DNA from: Limisphaerales bacterium
Lineage (GTDB): Bacteria > Verrucomicrobiota > Verrucomicrobiia > Limisphaerales > UBA11358
Assembly (NCBI GenBank): GCA_003133815.1
Contig: PKZR01000270.1
Span: forward strand, 2,569-35,072
Direction: 5' to 3'
Length of the DNA stretch: 32,504 bases
Part shown: positions 1 to 7,252 of the stretch, one piece after another
Numbering within the stretch: position 1 is the first letter of the stretch
How the letters are laid out: each line of letters begins with the position of its first letter
Notes under the pieces: model-generated
Told to the model about the DNA's origin: nothing
The model's input: the letters and a program-made list of their open reading frames with translations, nothing else
Database searches by the model: none
Program-made: the position numbers and the translations under genes

Positions 1-497
1 TAAAGTGGACGCAGCCGCCCGCGCAATTTGTCTAGCGCGTAGCGATAGCGGCTTGCCGCCGTGTTCGGCGGAATATCCAGTGCGGCGGCAATTTCCTCAA
101 ACGTCATTTCGCCCCACAGTTTCAAATGGACGACGGCGCGCTGTTCTTCCGGCAATTCGCCGAGCGCAATTGCCAATTCTTCGCGGAAAACTTTTTCATC
201 GGGGTCATTTGCAGGCGCAAAAATTGAGATCGCTTCGGCGGCGAAATTTTCCTTCGTCCGCTCGCGCGTGCCGCGCCGCCGGATCAGATCAATCGCCGCA
301 TTGTGCGCGAGCCGGATGAGAAACGCGCGCTCCTCGCGGACGCCGTCGAGCAGTTTCGGTTCGCGCGCGAGCTTGACGAAAATTTCCTGGAGCAAATCGC
401 GCGTGTCGGCCTCGTCGCGTGTGAAATTCAGGAGAAAGGCAAAAAGCGGCTGCGCGTGCTTGTCGTAGAGCCGCTCGATTTCCGTTGCGCGGGGCAT
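1..497 (-). CDS. ECF-type RNA polymerase sigma factor, 3' end cut by window edge
   Basis: This gene is absent from the ORF track because its stop lies outside the window. On the minus strand it reads from an ATG at 497, beginning MPRATEIERLYDKHAQPLFA. The first half matches sigma-70 region 2 (acidic DTRDLLQEIFVKLAR, then RAFLIRLAHNAAIDLIRRR). After a short linker comes region 4: LGELPEEQRAVVHLKLWGEM followed by a helix-turn-helix (TFEEIAAALDIPPNTAASRY). About 165 codons are visible, which is nearly a whole ECF factor, so only a few residues are probably missing. ECF factors direct RNA polymerase to a small set of promoters and are usually held by an anti-sigma factor encoded just downstream, here off the window. 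It follows the membrane-protein run with a 35-bp gap and may be its last gene. The family is certain; the ECF group is not. Confidence 0.9.
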   Translation of the reverse strand, partial: MPRATEIERLYDKHAQPLFAFLLNFTRDEADTRDLLQEIFVKLAREPKLLDGVREERAFLIRLAHNAAIDLIRRRGTRERTKENFAAEAISIFAPANDPDEKVFREELAIALGELPEEQRAVVHLKLWGEMTFEEIAAALDIPPNTAASRYRYALDKLRGRLRPL

Positions 498-532
498 TTC
501 GTCTTAATGACGCGCCCGGCGTCGGGATTTGT

Positions 533-1030
533 CTAGCTTTTACGTGAGCAAAGTTTCTCCAATTCAGTTGTCCATTTTCGGCAGAACCAAAGCGGAATAA
601 AACCAAATATGCCAAATGAACAATCTATCAGTCGCCACCAAATCGGGATTCCGCGCAGACCGCCGAACACAAACGCATACGGCATCACCAGAACACAGGC
701 GATCAAACCGAAGTCAAAAAGCCAGCGGTTGCGGACTGGGTCGCGCAATGCACCGATGAAGACAATCGCGATGACAAAATGCCCGAACGCCAGCCAGTCC
801 GTGCCGTAGAAAAGAAACGAATGTTCCGCCTGCGTCTGCGCCAGCGCATCGCGAATCCGCAAAAACCAGCGCGCCATTTCGGATGATCCGCCATTTGACC
901 CGGAAAATTTCACTAGCAGATTCAATTCGCCTTGCAGCGGAATCGCCGTCACACCGCTGATAAACAAGCCTATGATGAACAGCCATGTCAGCAGTTTGAT
1001 CCGATGTCGCAAGCTTTGTTCACGCTTCAT
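533..1030 (-). CDS. uncharacterised small membrane protein
   Basis: A 165-residue protein with a basic N-terminus (MKREQSLRHRIK) followed by about four hydrophobic segments near residues 12-32, 78-95, 105-122 and 130-150. A polar stretch with FSGSNGGSS lies between the first two. It ends in a charged tail. I do not recognise a named family or any catalytic motif. It lies 43 bp downstream of another membrane protein gene and 35 bp upstream of the sigma-factor gene, all in one direction, so co-transcription is plausible. The coding call rests on the clear membrane topology in this frame, the close spacing with neighbours, and the lack of a competing credible ORF. No Shine-Dalgarno site is evident. 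A role in sensing for the adjacent sigma factor would be speculation. Confidence 0.75.
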   Translation of the reverse strand: MKREQSLRHRIKLLTWLFIIGLFISGVTAIPLQGELNLLVKFSGSNGGSSEMARWFLRIRDALAQTQAEHSFLFYGTDWLAFGHFVIAIVFIGALRDPVRNRWLFDFGLIACVLVMPYAFVFGGLRGIPIWWRLIDCSFGIFGFIPLWFCRKWTTELEKLCSRKS

Positions 1031-1073
1031 GTGCGAATTATTCTAGGCTTGGTTTTTCAAATTTTGCACGGTT

Positions 1074-1847
1074 CTATTCACGCGATTTCAATTTTGTTTC
1101 GCTGTCATGCAAATTCAAACAATCACCCCAGTGCGCGAGAAAGAATTTTTTCTCCGTCGGGAAAAACGTGTCCGCCGTCCCGAGAATCGGCCTCAGCGCC
1201 GTCGTCATCTGTACCGCGACGAGCAGAAAAATGACGACCCATGTGTGGAAACCCGCGTGCGACCGGGCGTTCGATTGCGAAAATCCGGCCTCCAAAAATC
1301 GCAGTCCGAAAATTGTCGCGATAAACCAGAAAATCAGATGCAGCGCGCCCATCCACGCGAGCGATTCCGTGGATTGCGAAAAAATCCACGCGACCGGCGC
1401 GAAGCCGATGAGCAGCATCGTCGTCAACATCAGCATCCCGGCGAGCAATCCAAAAATTTCGGAGAGCCGTGCGTGCGAACCGCTCAAACATGTGAAAATG
1501 TAAAGGCTAGGAAGACAGATGAGCGCGGATATCATCAGGCCTGCGGCGATTTTTACGGGCGCGATCCATAGCTGCTGCCCGCCGGAAAATGTTCCGACAA
1601 CCACTCCATAAATTAGGCTGCACACGATTGAAATGAACAGCATCGCCGCAATCAATTTTCCCGCGCCCGGCTGCCGCAGTTGAAACATCATCCGTCGCGG
1701 ATGACGCAGAAGGGCTTCAATCACGGCGATGATGTTCGGAATCGCGACGCGCTCCAGCGGGTCGTCGCCAAGCTGGCGCACGCCACTTGAAAGAATCGAC
1801 GGAATTACCGGCGGGATTTGCGGTGGGACTGGATTTTGTTCGTTCAT
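1074..1847 (-). CDS. multi-pass membrane protein, paralogue of the next gene upstream (Yip1-like topology)
   Basis: A 257-residue protein with a proline-rich cytosolic N-terminus of about 60 residues (NEQNPVPPQIPPVIPSI) and then about six membrane segments. The layout resembles Yip1-type bacterial membrane proteins, although I see no diagnostic signature. Landmarks are IYGVVVGTFSGGQQ near residue 90 and ALRPILGTADTFF near 225. The neighbour encoded at 1866-2588 shows matching landmarks at matching places (LYGAAMG plus QQ, and ILRPFIGSPD plus FF), so the two look like old tandem duplicates. The gap between them is 18 bp. Function is unknown. The start is the ATG at 1847; the long polar leader is retained because no better internal start is seen. 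Confidence 0.8.
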   Translation of the reverse strand: MNEQNPVPPQIPPVIPSILSSGVRQLGDDPLERVAIPNIIAVIEALLRHPRRMMFQLRQPGAGKLIAAMLFISIVCSLIYGVVVGTFSGGQQLWIAPVKIAAGLMISALICLPSLYIFTCLSGSHARLSEIFGLLAGMLMLTTMLLIGFAPVAWIFSQSTESLAWMGALHLIFWFIATIFGLRFLEAGFSQSNARSHAGFHTWVVIFLLVAVQMTTALRPILGTADTFFPTEKKFFLAHWGDCLNLHDSETKLKSRE

Positions 1848-1865
1848 AGGTCAATGAGTTTTGGT

Positions 1866-2588
1866 TTAGTTGTTGAAAATTTGTTGAAGCGATTGAAAGA
1901 CATTTTCATAAAAATTTCCTTGTAGCGCGGACGCGCGGAAAAATTCCACCGGAAGGTCAGGCGAACCGATGAATGGCCGCAGAATCCACGAAAGCTGGCT
2001 GCCCAGAAATAAATTTCCCGCCAGCCACGCAAACAGGACGCGAAGCGCAACCGCCCTGCTTCCGCCGAGCCGCGCGAGCAGTTGAAACAGCCGGACATTT
2101 CCAGTCATACCTGCGAACGCAATGACAACGACGTTGATGAGTTTGATAAGATTGTAAGTTGAGCCGGAAATGGTTTGCGGCGAAATCGGCGGCGCGTTCC
2201 AAATCATAAAAGCGAGCAGCGGGCTGAACGCGCCCAGAATCGCCGCCGCAATGGTGAAGCTCATCACGATCGCGGAGAACGACTGGCGGAACGGGATGTT
2301 TAGGCCGAGCAGCGGTGCGAACATGGCATTAATGAGCGAGTTGCCGATGGTCGTCAATAAAATGATGAGCGGAAATTTGATCGCGACATAAAGCGCCTGC
2401 TGCGGATCGCGCCACCAACCCATCGCCGCGCCGTAAAGTCCCGCGCCAAAAATGATGACGGTGACGTGCAGCAGAAATCTGCGCGCGTTCCAGGATTCGC
2501 TCCACATGGAAATCGTTCCCGTTTCACCGCGCAGGAGCGTGGCTATTTCAGCCGGATGGGTCTTTAATTTTGCGGATGGTGCGGGCAT
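1866..2588 (-). CDS. multi-pass membrane protein, paralogue of the next gene downstream
   Basis: A 240-residue protein with a soluble N-terminal stretch of about 35 residues and about six hydrophobic segments. It contains LYGAAMGWWRDPQQ near residue 50 and WILRPFIGSP near residue 205, both echoed in the downstream gene product. A segment rich in small residues (FTIAAAILGAFSPLLAF) sits mid-protein. Its ATG shares one base with the stop codon of the gene upstream (TAATG), an arrangement typical of translational coupling. The family is not one I can name and no enzyme motif is visible. It belongs to the same minus-strand run as ispH. Confidence 0.8.
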   Translation of the reverse strand: MPAPSAKLKTHPAEIATLLRGETGTISMWSESWNARRFLLHVTVIIFGAGLYGAAMGWWRDPQQALYVAIKFPLIILLTTIGNSLINAMFAPLLGLNIPFRQSFSAIVMSFTIAAAILGAFSPLLAFMIWNAPPISPQTISGSTYNLIKLINVVVIAFAGMTGNVRLFQLLARLGGSRAVALRVLFAWLAGNLFLGSQLSWILRPFIGSPDLPVEFFRASALQGNFYENVFQSLQQIFNN

Positions 2589-3304
2589 TAAAATTCTGCA
2601 GATTGTTTGGTGATTTCAGATTTTACGCGAGATCGCAGCAAAAATTCCCGTCCGATTTGCAGCACCGGCGCGGACATCAACGCCAATGCCGCGCAAAACA
2701 GCGGCCAGTTAAATCGGGCGGGCAGCATGGACCGAATCGCATCCAAATTGTGATGCGCGGCGGCAATGGAATCCGCCATGAAAACATAAAGCGCAAGCGC
2801 GACGCCGGTGAAATTTAATATCCACGCCCGCCAGCTTGACAGCATCGGGGTGTGTTTCCGTTCAAACTGGCAGGCGAACGTGCCCCATAAAATCAACAGC
2901 AGCGAAATCAAACCCGGTGCGAGCACCGGCCCCCACCACGGCAACGGCAGCAAAAATAGAACGTCCCAATCCAGCAACGAGTGCGGCCAGCCGCAAATGA
3001 TTTTCAGAAAGACATAATAAAAAACATCCCACACGCCAAACGCAATGACGGCGTAGCCGATTCGCGCCCGCCACGTCCGTCCCGCGAGAAAACCTACGGC
3101 AAACAGCATGACCAGCGTGGCCAGCTCGCGCGGCAGTTCCACCGAGGCAAATCCGCCGATGATGGGCAGCGGATCGGGTTGATATGGTTCGATGCGGTCA
3201 ATCATCGAGCGCAGATAAAACACCACCGCCGATTCCACCCATGCCATGGCGGCGGCGTAGATCACGACCATCCACCAGCGATGCCATTTAGATTTGAGTT
3301 TCAT
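2588..3304 (-). CDS. uncharacterised multi-pass membrane protein
   Basis: A 238-residue protein with about six membrane segments. Conserved-looking polar residues lie inside or beside membrane spans: AWVESAVVFYLRSM near residue 21 and ELPRELATLVMLFAVGF near 56. A tryptophan- and proline-rich loop (LLPLPWWGPVLAPG) lies near 122. Acidic and arginine residues within hydrophobic segments suggest a functional pocket, but I cannot assign one. The start overlaps the upstream stop by four bases (ATGA), and the stop overlaps the next start by one base, so it is in the middle of a translationally coupled chain. I recognise it only as a conserved hypothetical type. Confidence 0.8.
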   Translation of the reverse strand: MKLKSKWHRWWMVVIYAAAMAWVESAVVFYLRSMIDRIEPYQPDPLPIIGGFASVELPRELATLVMLFAVGFLAGRTWRARIGYAVIAFGVWDVFYYVFLKIICGWPHSLLDWDVLFLLPLPWWGPVLAPGLISLLLILWGTFACQFERKHTPMLSSWRAWILNFTGVALALYVFMADSIAAAHHNLDAIRSMLPARFNWPLFCAALALMSAPVLQIGREFLLRSRVKSEITKQSAEF

Positions 3305-4218
3305 GTTTTTTGTTTGGTGGAGCTTTCAGTTTTACCTGCCGTTACGTTGATGAGCTTTGCCATGAGTTCCACGGGCTTGATGGCGAGGTAAGTGAAATCC
3401 GCCAGCCACGCCGACTTGATCTGGGTGGCGATCACCGGGCCAAGGCGGTTGTAGCCGCAGCGGAATATCCGGTGGCTGCGCGGCGCGCGATTTCGCCACA
3501 GATTTTCTAACTGCCAGAACGTGAGGAGCTGTTGATTTGCCATCCGCCTGCGACCTTTGTGTTCAATTTCAAAATGCGGGCCGACAATTTTCGCATGGCC
3601 GCGACCTGCCGCCGTGACTATGAAACAATCGGATGGGGGCTTGTCCGGCAGCGACGCATACAGGCTGCGCGACCACAGCCAGCTCACCAGCCAGAACGGC
3701 AGGGAACCAACCAGCGAAATGAAATTTGGCCAGAAGCTGAAACGGGAGGCCTTGATCAGTTGCGCGGCGCGAATCGAATACCATGCCGCAACATAAAATG
3801 GCACCAGCAGCCATAATTTGGGGACGTCTGCCTCGGATCCGAGGCACACCATGCCAAACAAGAAACAAATTGTGGCAACGATTGCTCCCAGAAAAAATCC
3901 GACGACAATCCAACGCGAGGTGCGATTTTCGACACGAAGGATTTCCAGCGCATACAAGGCTGCTGTCGCCAGCAGCACCAGCGGTGTCAGCGCCAGCTTC
4001 CCTGCGATAAAGCAGTCCAGCCAGCCGTAAGCGCACGCGCCCTTCCATTCCGGCTCCATGAAAGAACTCAATAAAAAAACGACCAATGGCACCACGACTC
4101 CTACAAACGACAGGATCAACGCGATGAACAAGCGGCGCCACGATTTTTCTTTCAACACCGGCGGCAAGGCCAGCGCTGATAAAATTCCGATGAGGAGAAT
4201 CCAAGGTGCAAGAATCAT
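3301..4218 (-). CDS. membrane protein with CFI-box-like C-terminal domain
   Basis: A 305-residue protein. About five hydrophobic segments fill residues 1-190. A soluble tail follows that begins CFIVTAAGRGHAKIVG near residue 198. That start, a later QLLTFWQLENLWRN, and a closing pattern like GYNRLGPVIATQIKS resemble the CFI-box C-terminal domain (CFIATAAYGS, then L..FRD..L, then YY..SP..A). The domain's function is not established. Here the box is variant: GRGH replaces the usual YGS. The gene overlaps the stop of ispH by four bases (ATGA) and also overlaps the next gene by four bases. The membrane layout is clear; the CFI-box relation is my recognition of a pattern and needs a profile search. 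Confidence 0.8.
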   Translation of the reverse strand: MILAPWILLIGILSALALPPVLKEKSWRRLFIALILSFVGVVVPLVVFLLSSFMEPEWKGACAYGWLDCFIAGKLALTPLVLLATAALYALEILRVENRTSRWIVVGFFLGAIVATICFLFGMVCLGSEADVPKLWLLVPFYVAAWYSIRAAQLIKASRFSFWPNFISLVGSLPFWLVSWLWSRSLYASLPDKPPSDCFIVTAAGRGHAKIVGPHFEIEHKGRRRMANQQLLTFWQLENLWRNRAPRSHRIFRCGYNRLGPVIATQIKSAWLADFTYLAIKPVELMAKLINVTAGKTESSTKQKT

Positions 4219-5084
4219 GCGAGAATTTGTTCAGGTCGCATCAAAGGCTTGTTTTGCAGGTTATTCAACCATTCGTTGACTTTTTGAATGACTTCGTCCG
4301 GCGTCGAAGTTCCCGCCGTTATGCCGACAACGTCATCGTCGCAAAACCATTCCACGCGTAGATCGTCCGCCATCTGGACGTGATGAACGCGCTGACAAAA
4401 TTGCGAACAGGTTTGCACCAATTCATGCGTGTTGTTGCTGTGCGCGCCACCAATGACAACCACCACATCGCACTTTTGCGCCAGTTCGACCGCTGCGCTT
4501 TGACGCTGCTTAGTCGGCTGGCAGACGGTGTCAATGAAGCACACCTCCGATTTCGGATAGCCCTCGCGGATCAATTGCACCAGCCGTCTGACTTTTTCAA
4601 TGGGTTGCGTGGTTTGTGAAATAATTCCAAAGCGCGAACGCTCCTGAAGTTTTGAAATATCTTCCTCGACCAGCACCACATCGAACTCAGCCAAATCTTC
4701 CGTCATGCCACGAACTTCAACATGATCGCGCTTGCCGATCACAACCGGGTGAAAACCTTCCTCCACAAGCTTCTTCAAACTGCGATGCGCAACGTGAACA
4801 AGTGGACACGTAGCCTCCAGCACGTTCAATCCGCGCCGACGCGTTTCTTTCAAAACGCGTTCGGACGCGCCGTGCGCCGTGACCATCACCGTTTGCGTTC
4901 CGACATTGGCAGATTGCCGCTCAAAGCGAATTCCCTTCGCACGCAATTCCGCCAGCACGGCTTCGTTGTGGACCAAATCGCCCAGAACCGTAAGCGGCTC
5001 GCGTTCCACCGACTCCAAAGCCAGGGCAATGGCATCCTTTACCCCAAAACACATTCCCAGATGTTCGGCGCGTATGATTTTCAT
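4215..5084 (-). CDS. ispH: 4-hydroxy-3-methylbut-2-enyl diphosphate reductase
   Basis: This is the last enzyme of the MEP pathway. It reductively dehydroxylates HMBPP to isopentenyl and dimethylallyl diphosphate using a [4Fe-4S] cluster in the cytosol. The three cluster cysteines are visible: GMCFGV (Cys12), EATCPLV (Cys93) and DTVCQPT (about 195). The substrate-binding residues His39 (GDLVHNE) and His71 (AHGAS) are also present, as is the GGAHSNNTHEL segment and the closing AGTSTPDEVI. At 289 residues it is slightly short for the family but complete. It heads a minus-strand run of membrane-protein genes, with a four-base overlap to the next. A perfect palindrome lies only four bases before the ATG, so transcription is probably repressible there; no Shine-Dalgarno site is visible in that space. 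Confidence 0.97.
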   Translation of the reverse strand: MKIIRAEHLGMCFGVKDAIALALESVEREPLTVLGDLVHNEAVLAELRAKGIRFERQSANVGTQTVMVTAHGASERVLKETRRRGLNVLEATCPLVHVAHRSLKKLVEEGFHPVVIGKRDHVEVRGMTEDLAEFDVVLVEEDISKLQERSRFGIISQTTQPIEKVRRLVQLIREGYPKSEVCFIDTVCQPTKQRQSAAVELAQKCDVVVVIGGAHSNNTHELVQTCSQFCQRVHHVQMADDLRVEWFCDDDVVGITAGTSTPDEVIQKVNEWLNNLQNKPLMRPEQILA

Positions 5085-5088
5085 ATTA

Positions 5089-5105
5089 ACTTTGTATCAC
5101 AAAGT
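5089..5105. promoter_or_regulatory. palindromic operator candidate upstream of ispH
   Basis: ACTTTGT-ATC-ACAAAGT is a perfect 7-bp inverted repeat around a 3-base centre, ending four bases before the ispH ATG. A near-identical palindrome, CTTTGC-GTT-GCAAAG, sits just before the membrane-protein/winged-helix regulator pair at 6083-6097. Repetition before two nearby transcription units suggests one regulator binds both, most simply the winged-helix protein encoded between them. Binding is inference. Confidence 0.55.
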
Positions 5106-5140
5106 AAAAGACCGCAGGCTTCCATTTCCGTTCAAAATAA

Positions 5141-5449
5141 TTATTTGGGTCTGTTCTGCCGGACTATTTTTTCCAGCAGGTTGATGTATTCAGCAAAGGC
5201 TTTGCGGCCCGGAGCCGTGAGCGAGCAGGTTGTGAGCGGGCGGTTGTTTTGGAATGATTTTGCGACGGCGATGTAACCCTCCTGCTGCAATGCTTTTATA
5301 TGCGTTGTGAGATTGCCGTCGGTCATTTCAAGCGCGTCGCGCAGCTCGGTAAACGACAGTTCCGGCGTGGCCGCGAGCATGGACATGATCGCCAGCCGGC
5401 CCTTTTCGTGGATCACACGGTCGATCTGTAAAAATGGTTCCGGGTTCAC
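5141..5449 (-). CDS. winged-helix transcriptional regulator (ArsR/MarR-like, HTH_34 type)
   Basis: A 102-residue protein starting at GTG 5449 with VNPEPFLQIDRVIHEKGRLA. The ORF-track start at 5533 lies inside the upstream gene and is rejected. The GTG overlaps the upstream TGA as GTGA, indicating coupled translation. The body is a classic winged helix: helices at IHEKGRLAIMSML and SFTELRDALEMTDGNLTTHIKALQQ (recognition helix), then the wing EGYIAVAKSFQNNRPLTTC and the helix TAPGRKAFAEYI. No metal or ligand cysteine pattern is evident. Single-domain proteins of this kind paired with a small membrane protein are common, and such pairs are usually autoregulated. Palindromes before this operon and before ispH are candidate binding sites. 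Confidence 0.9.
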   Translation of the reverse strand: MNPEPFLQIDRVIHEKGRLAIMSMLAATPELSFTELRDALEMTDGNLTTHIKALQQEGYIAVAKSFQNNRPLTTCSLTAPGRKAFAEYINLLEKIVRQNRPK

Positions 5450-6075
5450 GCGACGGGATTTTTCTTCTCGGTCAGATACAAATACGCGCCGTAAGCAAGA
5501 TGCAGCACACCGAAGAAAAAGCCCATGAGCCACTGTGAGTTTATCTCAATCTTCGGTTGGACAACCGCCAAGAAAAAAAGGAAAGCGCAAGCAAAGCCAA
5601 TAAAAATCCACCCAATCCATTTCATGCCGCGTGGCATGAAAAATCCAGCTGCGTGCAATGCGCATCCATAAAAGAGCAGCCAGACCAATGTCAACAGCAG
5701 GTTGAATCCGCCACCAGCGTCGCCGCTCATGAGATACACGACCACCAAGCTAACGCACATTCCCGAAGTCAATGGCGGCAATAAGGCCTGCGCCACGCGC
5801 CGGGTCGGAGGCGACCAGAAGCTTTCGTTGTCTTTCAACGCCTGTCGTCGGGCAATGAAAAATGCGCCTGCGATTACAAAAATGGACGCGCTGAGCCAAA
5901 GGACACCAAACTCCCGTGTCGAATCTAGATGAAAGATCAAACCCAGCGTGGCGGCAATGACGCCCAAAACTCCTGCAAATAGCATTATCGGTGCGAGCGC
6001 ACGGCGATAAAGCGCGGAGCGTTCCATTAAGGTGCGGATGGTTTGCAGGTTTTCTTCGGCCCAGTTCGGATGCAT
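5446..6075 (-). CDS. membrane protein partner of winged-helix regulator
   Basis: A 209-residue protein from the ATG at 6075 (MHPNWAEENLQTIRTLMERS). The ORF-track start at 6159 would add 28 unlikely residues and place the palindrome at 6083-6097 within coding sequence. The motif LQTIRTLMERSALYRRALAP precedes six membrane segments in three hairpins: about residues 28-48 and 54-73, 95-140 (two), and 150-195 (two). I recall the same N-terminal motif in other bacterial membrane proteins encoded beside winged-helix regulators, but their role is not established. The stop overlaps the regulator's GTG by four bases. A membrane partner that responds to stress and works with the regulator is conceivable but not shown. 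Confidence 0.85.
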   Translation of the reverse strand: MHPNWAEENLQTIRTLMERSALYRRALAPIMLFAGVLGVIAATLGLIFHLDSTREFGVLWLSASIFVIAGAFFIARRQALKDNESFWSPPTRRVAQALLPPLTSGMCVSLVVVYLMSGDAGGGFNLLLTLVWLLFYGCALHAAGFFMPRGMKWIGWIFIGFACAFLFFLAVVQPKIEINSQWLMGFFFGVLHLAYGAYLYLTEKKNPVA

Positions 6076-6082
6076 GAGTTCA

Positions 6083-6097
6083 CTTTGCGTTGCAAAG
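6083..6097. promoter_or_regulatory. palindromic operator candidate upstream of membrane protein/regulator pair
   Basis: CTTTGC-GTT-GCAAAG is a perfect 6-bp inverted repeat with a 3-base centre, ending seven bases before the chosen ATG at 6075. It matches the ispH-proximal palindrome in half-site sequence, spacing and position relative to the start codon. This fits an autoregulatory site for the coupled winged-helix regulator, and also supports the downstream start choice. Confidence 0.5.
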
Positions 6098-6205
6098 CAG
6101 GCATTGACAAGCACAAAATCTGCTTGAAGAAACTGAAAAATCTGCATGGAATAAAGCAAATTATATTCTTCATGCCATGGTGTCTTTATGGTTATTTATT
6201 TGCAG

Positions 6206-6586
6206 ATGCCGCCGCCGAAAAAAGTTTCCGCCCGCCAAAAAGTTCTCGCACAATGGCGTGGCGTGGACCTTGCGCCGATTGAGACAGCCAAGGCAATCCG
6301 TGCACGCGACGCAGGCAAAGTCGTCGCAAAAGTCCTGTCAGACTTGAAAATGGATTCACGCCGCGCCGATATTGAAATTGTGAAAGTCTGGAATGAGTTG
6401 CTAGACCCGAACATCACCGCACACGCGCAGCCGCACAATCTGCACAAGGGAACTTTGTTTGTGAACGTGGACAGCAGCTCGTGGCTATCGGAAATCGTCC
6501 GTTACCGCCGCAAGGAAATCCTGGATCGCCTCCAGCACAGCTTCGGGAAAAACCTCATCCAGAAAATCTCCTTCCGCGTCGGCTGA
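6206..6586 (+). CDS. DUF721 / DciA-like protein
   Basis: A 126-residue protein from ATG 6206 (MPPPKKVSARQKVLAQWRG). The track start at 6188 adds six residues that do not fit the basic N-terminus. The core has the DUF721 pattern: KVWNELLDPNITAHAQPHNLHKGTLFVNVDSSSWLSEIVRYRRKEILDRL, here quoted only as landmarks VWNELLD, GTLFVNVDSSSW and EIL. This family includes DciA, which helps load the replicative helicase DnaB in bacteria lacking DnaC/DnaI-type loaders. The size fits. It is divergent from the membrane-protein/regulator operon across about 130 bp. Assignment to the family is firm; the loader role in this organism is inferred from the family. Confidence 0.85.
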   Translation: MPPPKKVSARQKVLAQWRGVDLAPIETAKAIRARDAGKVVAKVLSDLKMDSRRADIEIVKVWNELLDPNITAHAQPHNLHKGTLFVNVDSSSWLSEIVRYRRKEILDRLQHSFGKNLIQKISFRVG

Positions 6587-6647
6587 AGTTGGAGCTCAAG
6601 CTTCACTTGTTTGGTTTCGAGGACACACTAAGGCGCAAACTCTCACT

Positions 6648-7151
6648 TCACGCCATCAATTCCATCTGCCTCGGCGTAAGCAGCCACGCGAGCGTCGCGC
6701 AATGGCCGTATTCCAACTCCTCCGTTTCCAATTTACACAGGCTGCCTTTCTTCAGGTCAATTGTCGCTCCCGTGCCACCAGATGCCAGCAACGCTATGAA
6801 CCGGCTTAAAAATGGTTCGTGGCCAACAATTAAAATATTTTCCGGCGCGGGTTTCAAGCCGTTCAATTGCCGGATCAAAGCCTGCGGGTTTCCACCGGGA
6901 ATTAAATCGTCCGAGAACATGAGCTTCTTTTGGAGCTTGAAATGTTTGGCGACAATCTCAGCCGTTTGCCTCGCACGCAAATAAGGGCTGGAAATGATCG
7001 CATCAAAGGACAAACCCATTTTCTCCATCGCGTCTGCAGCTTCGCGAAGGCGCTGCTCGCCTTTCGGAATCAGCGGGCGCTCGGCGTCGGTATTGATTCC
7101 CGGCGAGCCGGGTTCCATCGCGATTCCATGGCGCAAAATGTATACGTTCAT
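6648..7151 (-). CDS. sixA: phosphohistidine phosphatase SixA-type histidine phosphatase
   Basis: A 167-residue member of the histidine phosphatase superfamily, starting at ATG 7151 (MNVYILRHGIA); the track start at 7196 extends into the promoter region and is rejected. The catalytic RHG is at residues 7-9, a second conserved segment ISSPYLRARQTAEI lies near 54, and the second catalytic histidine is in VGHEPFLSRF near residue 109. SixA removes phosphate from phosphohistidine, for instance on histidine phosphotransfer proteins, but many small members act on other substrates. It is divergent from the ppx/gppA-like gene across about 100 bp. The two often occur together, which suggests a link to polyphosphate or phosphate metabolism. 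Confidence 0.9.
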   Translation of the reverse strand: MNVYILRHGIAMEPGSPGINTDAERPLIPKGEQRLREAADAMEKMGLSFDAIISSPYLRARQTAEIVAKHFKLQKKLMFSDDLIPGGNPQALIRQLNGLKPAPENILIVGHEPFLSRFIALLASGGTGATIDLKKGSLCKLETEELEYGHCATLAWLLTPRQMELMA

Positions 7152-7252
7152 GAATGAAAATCTAATCCGTCGCGCGCTGAATGCAATGCCGCGCAAAATG
7201 TAACAATTTTCATTTTGGTTTTGGCGGCGGCGTTTCCTATTTTGTCAGCCCG

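Noticed and set aside
289-615. Minus-strand 108-residue ORF at the left end, and plus-strand ORFs 5-319, 61-468, 303-536
   Set aside because: All are shadows of the partial ECF sigma-factor gene, whose frame has clear region 2 and region 4 sequence.
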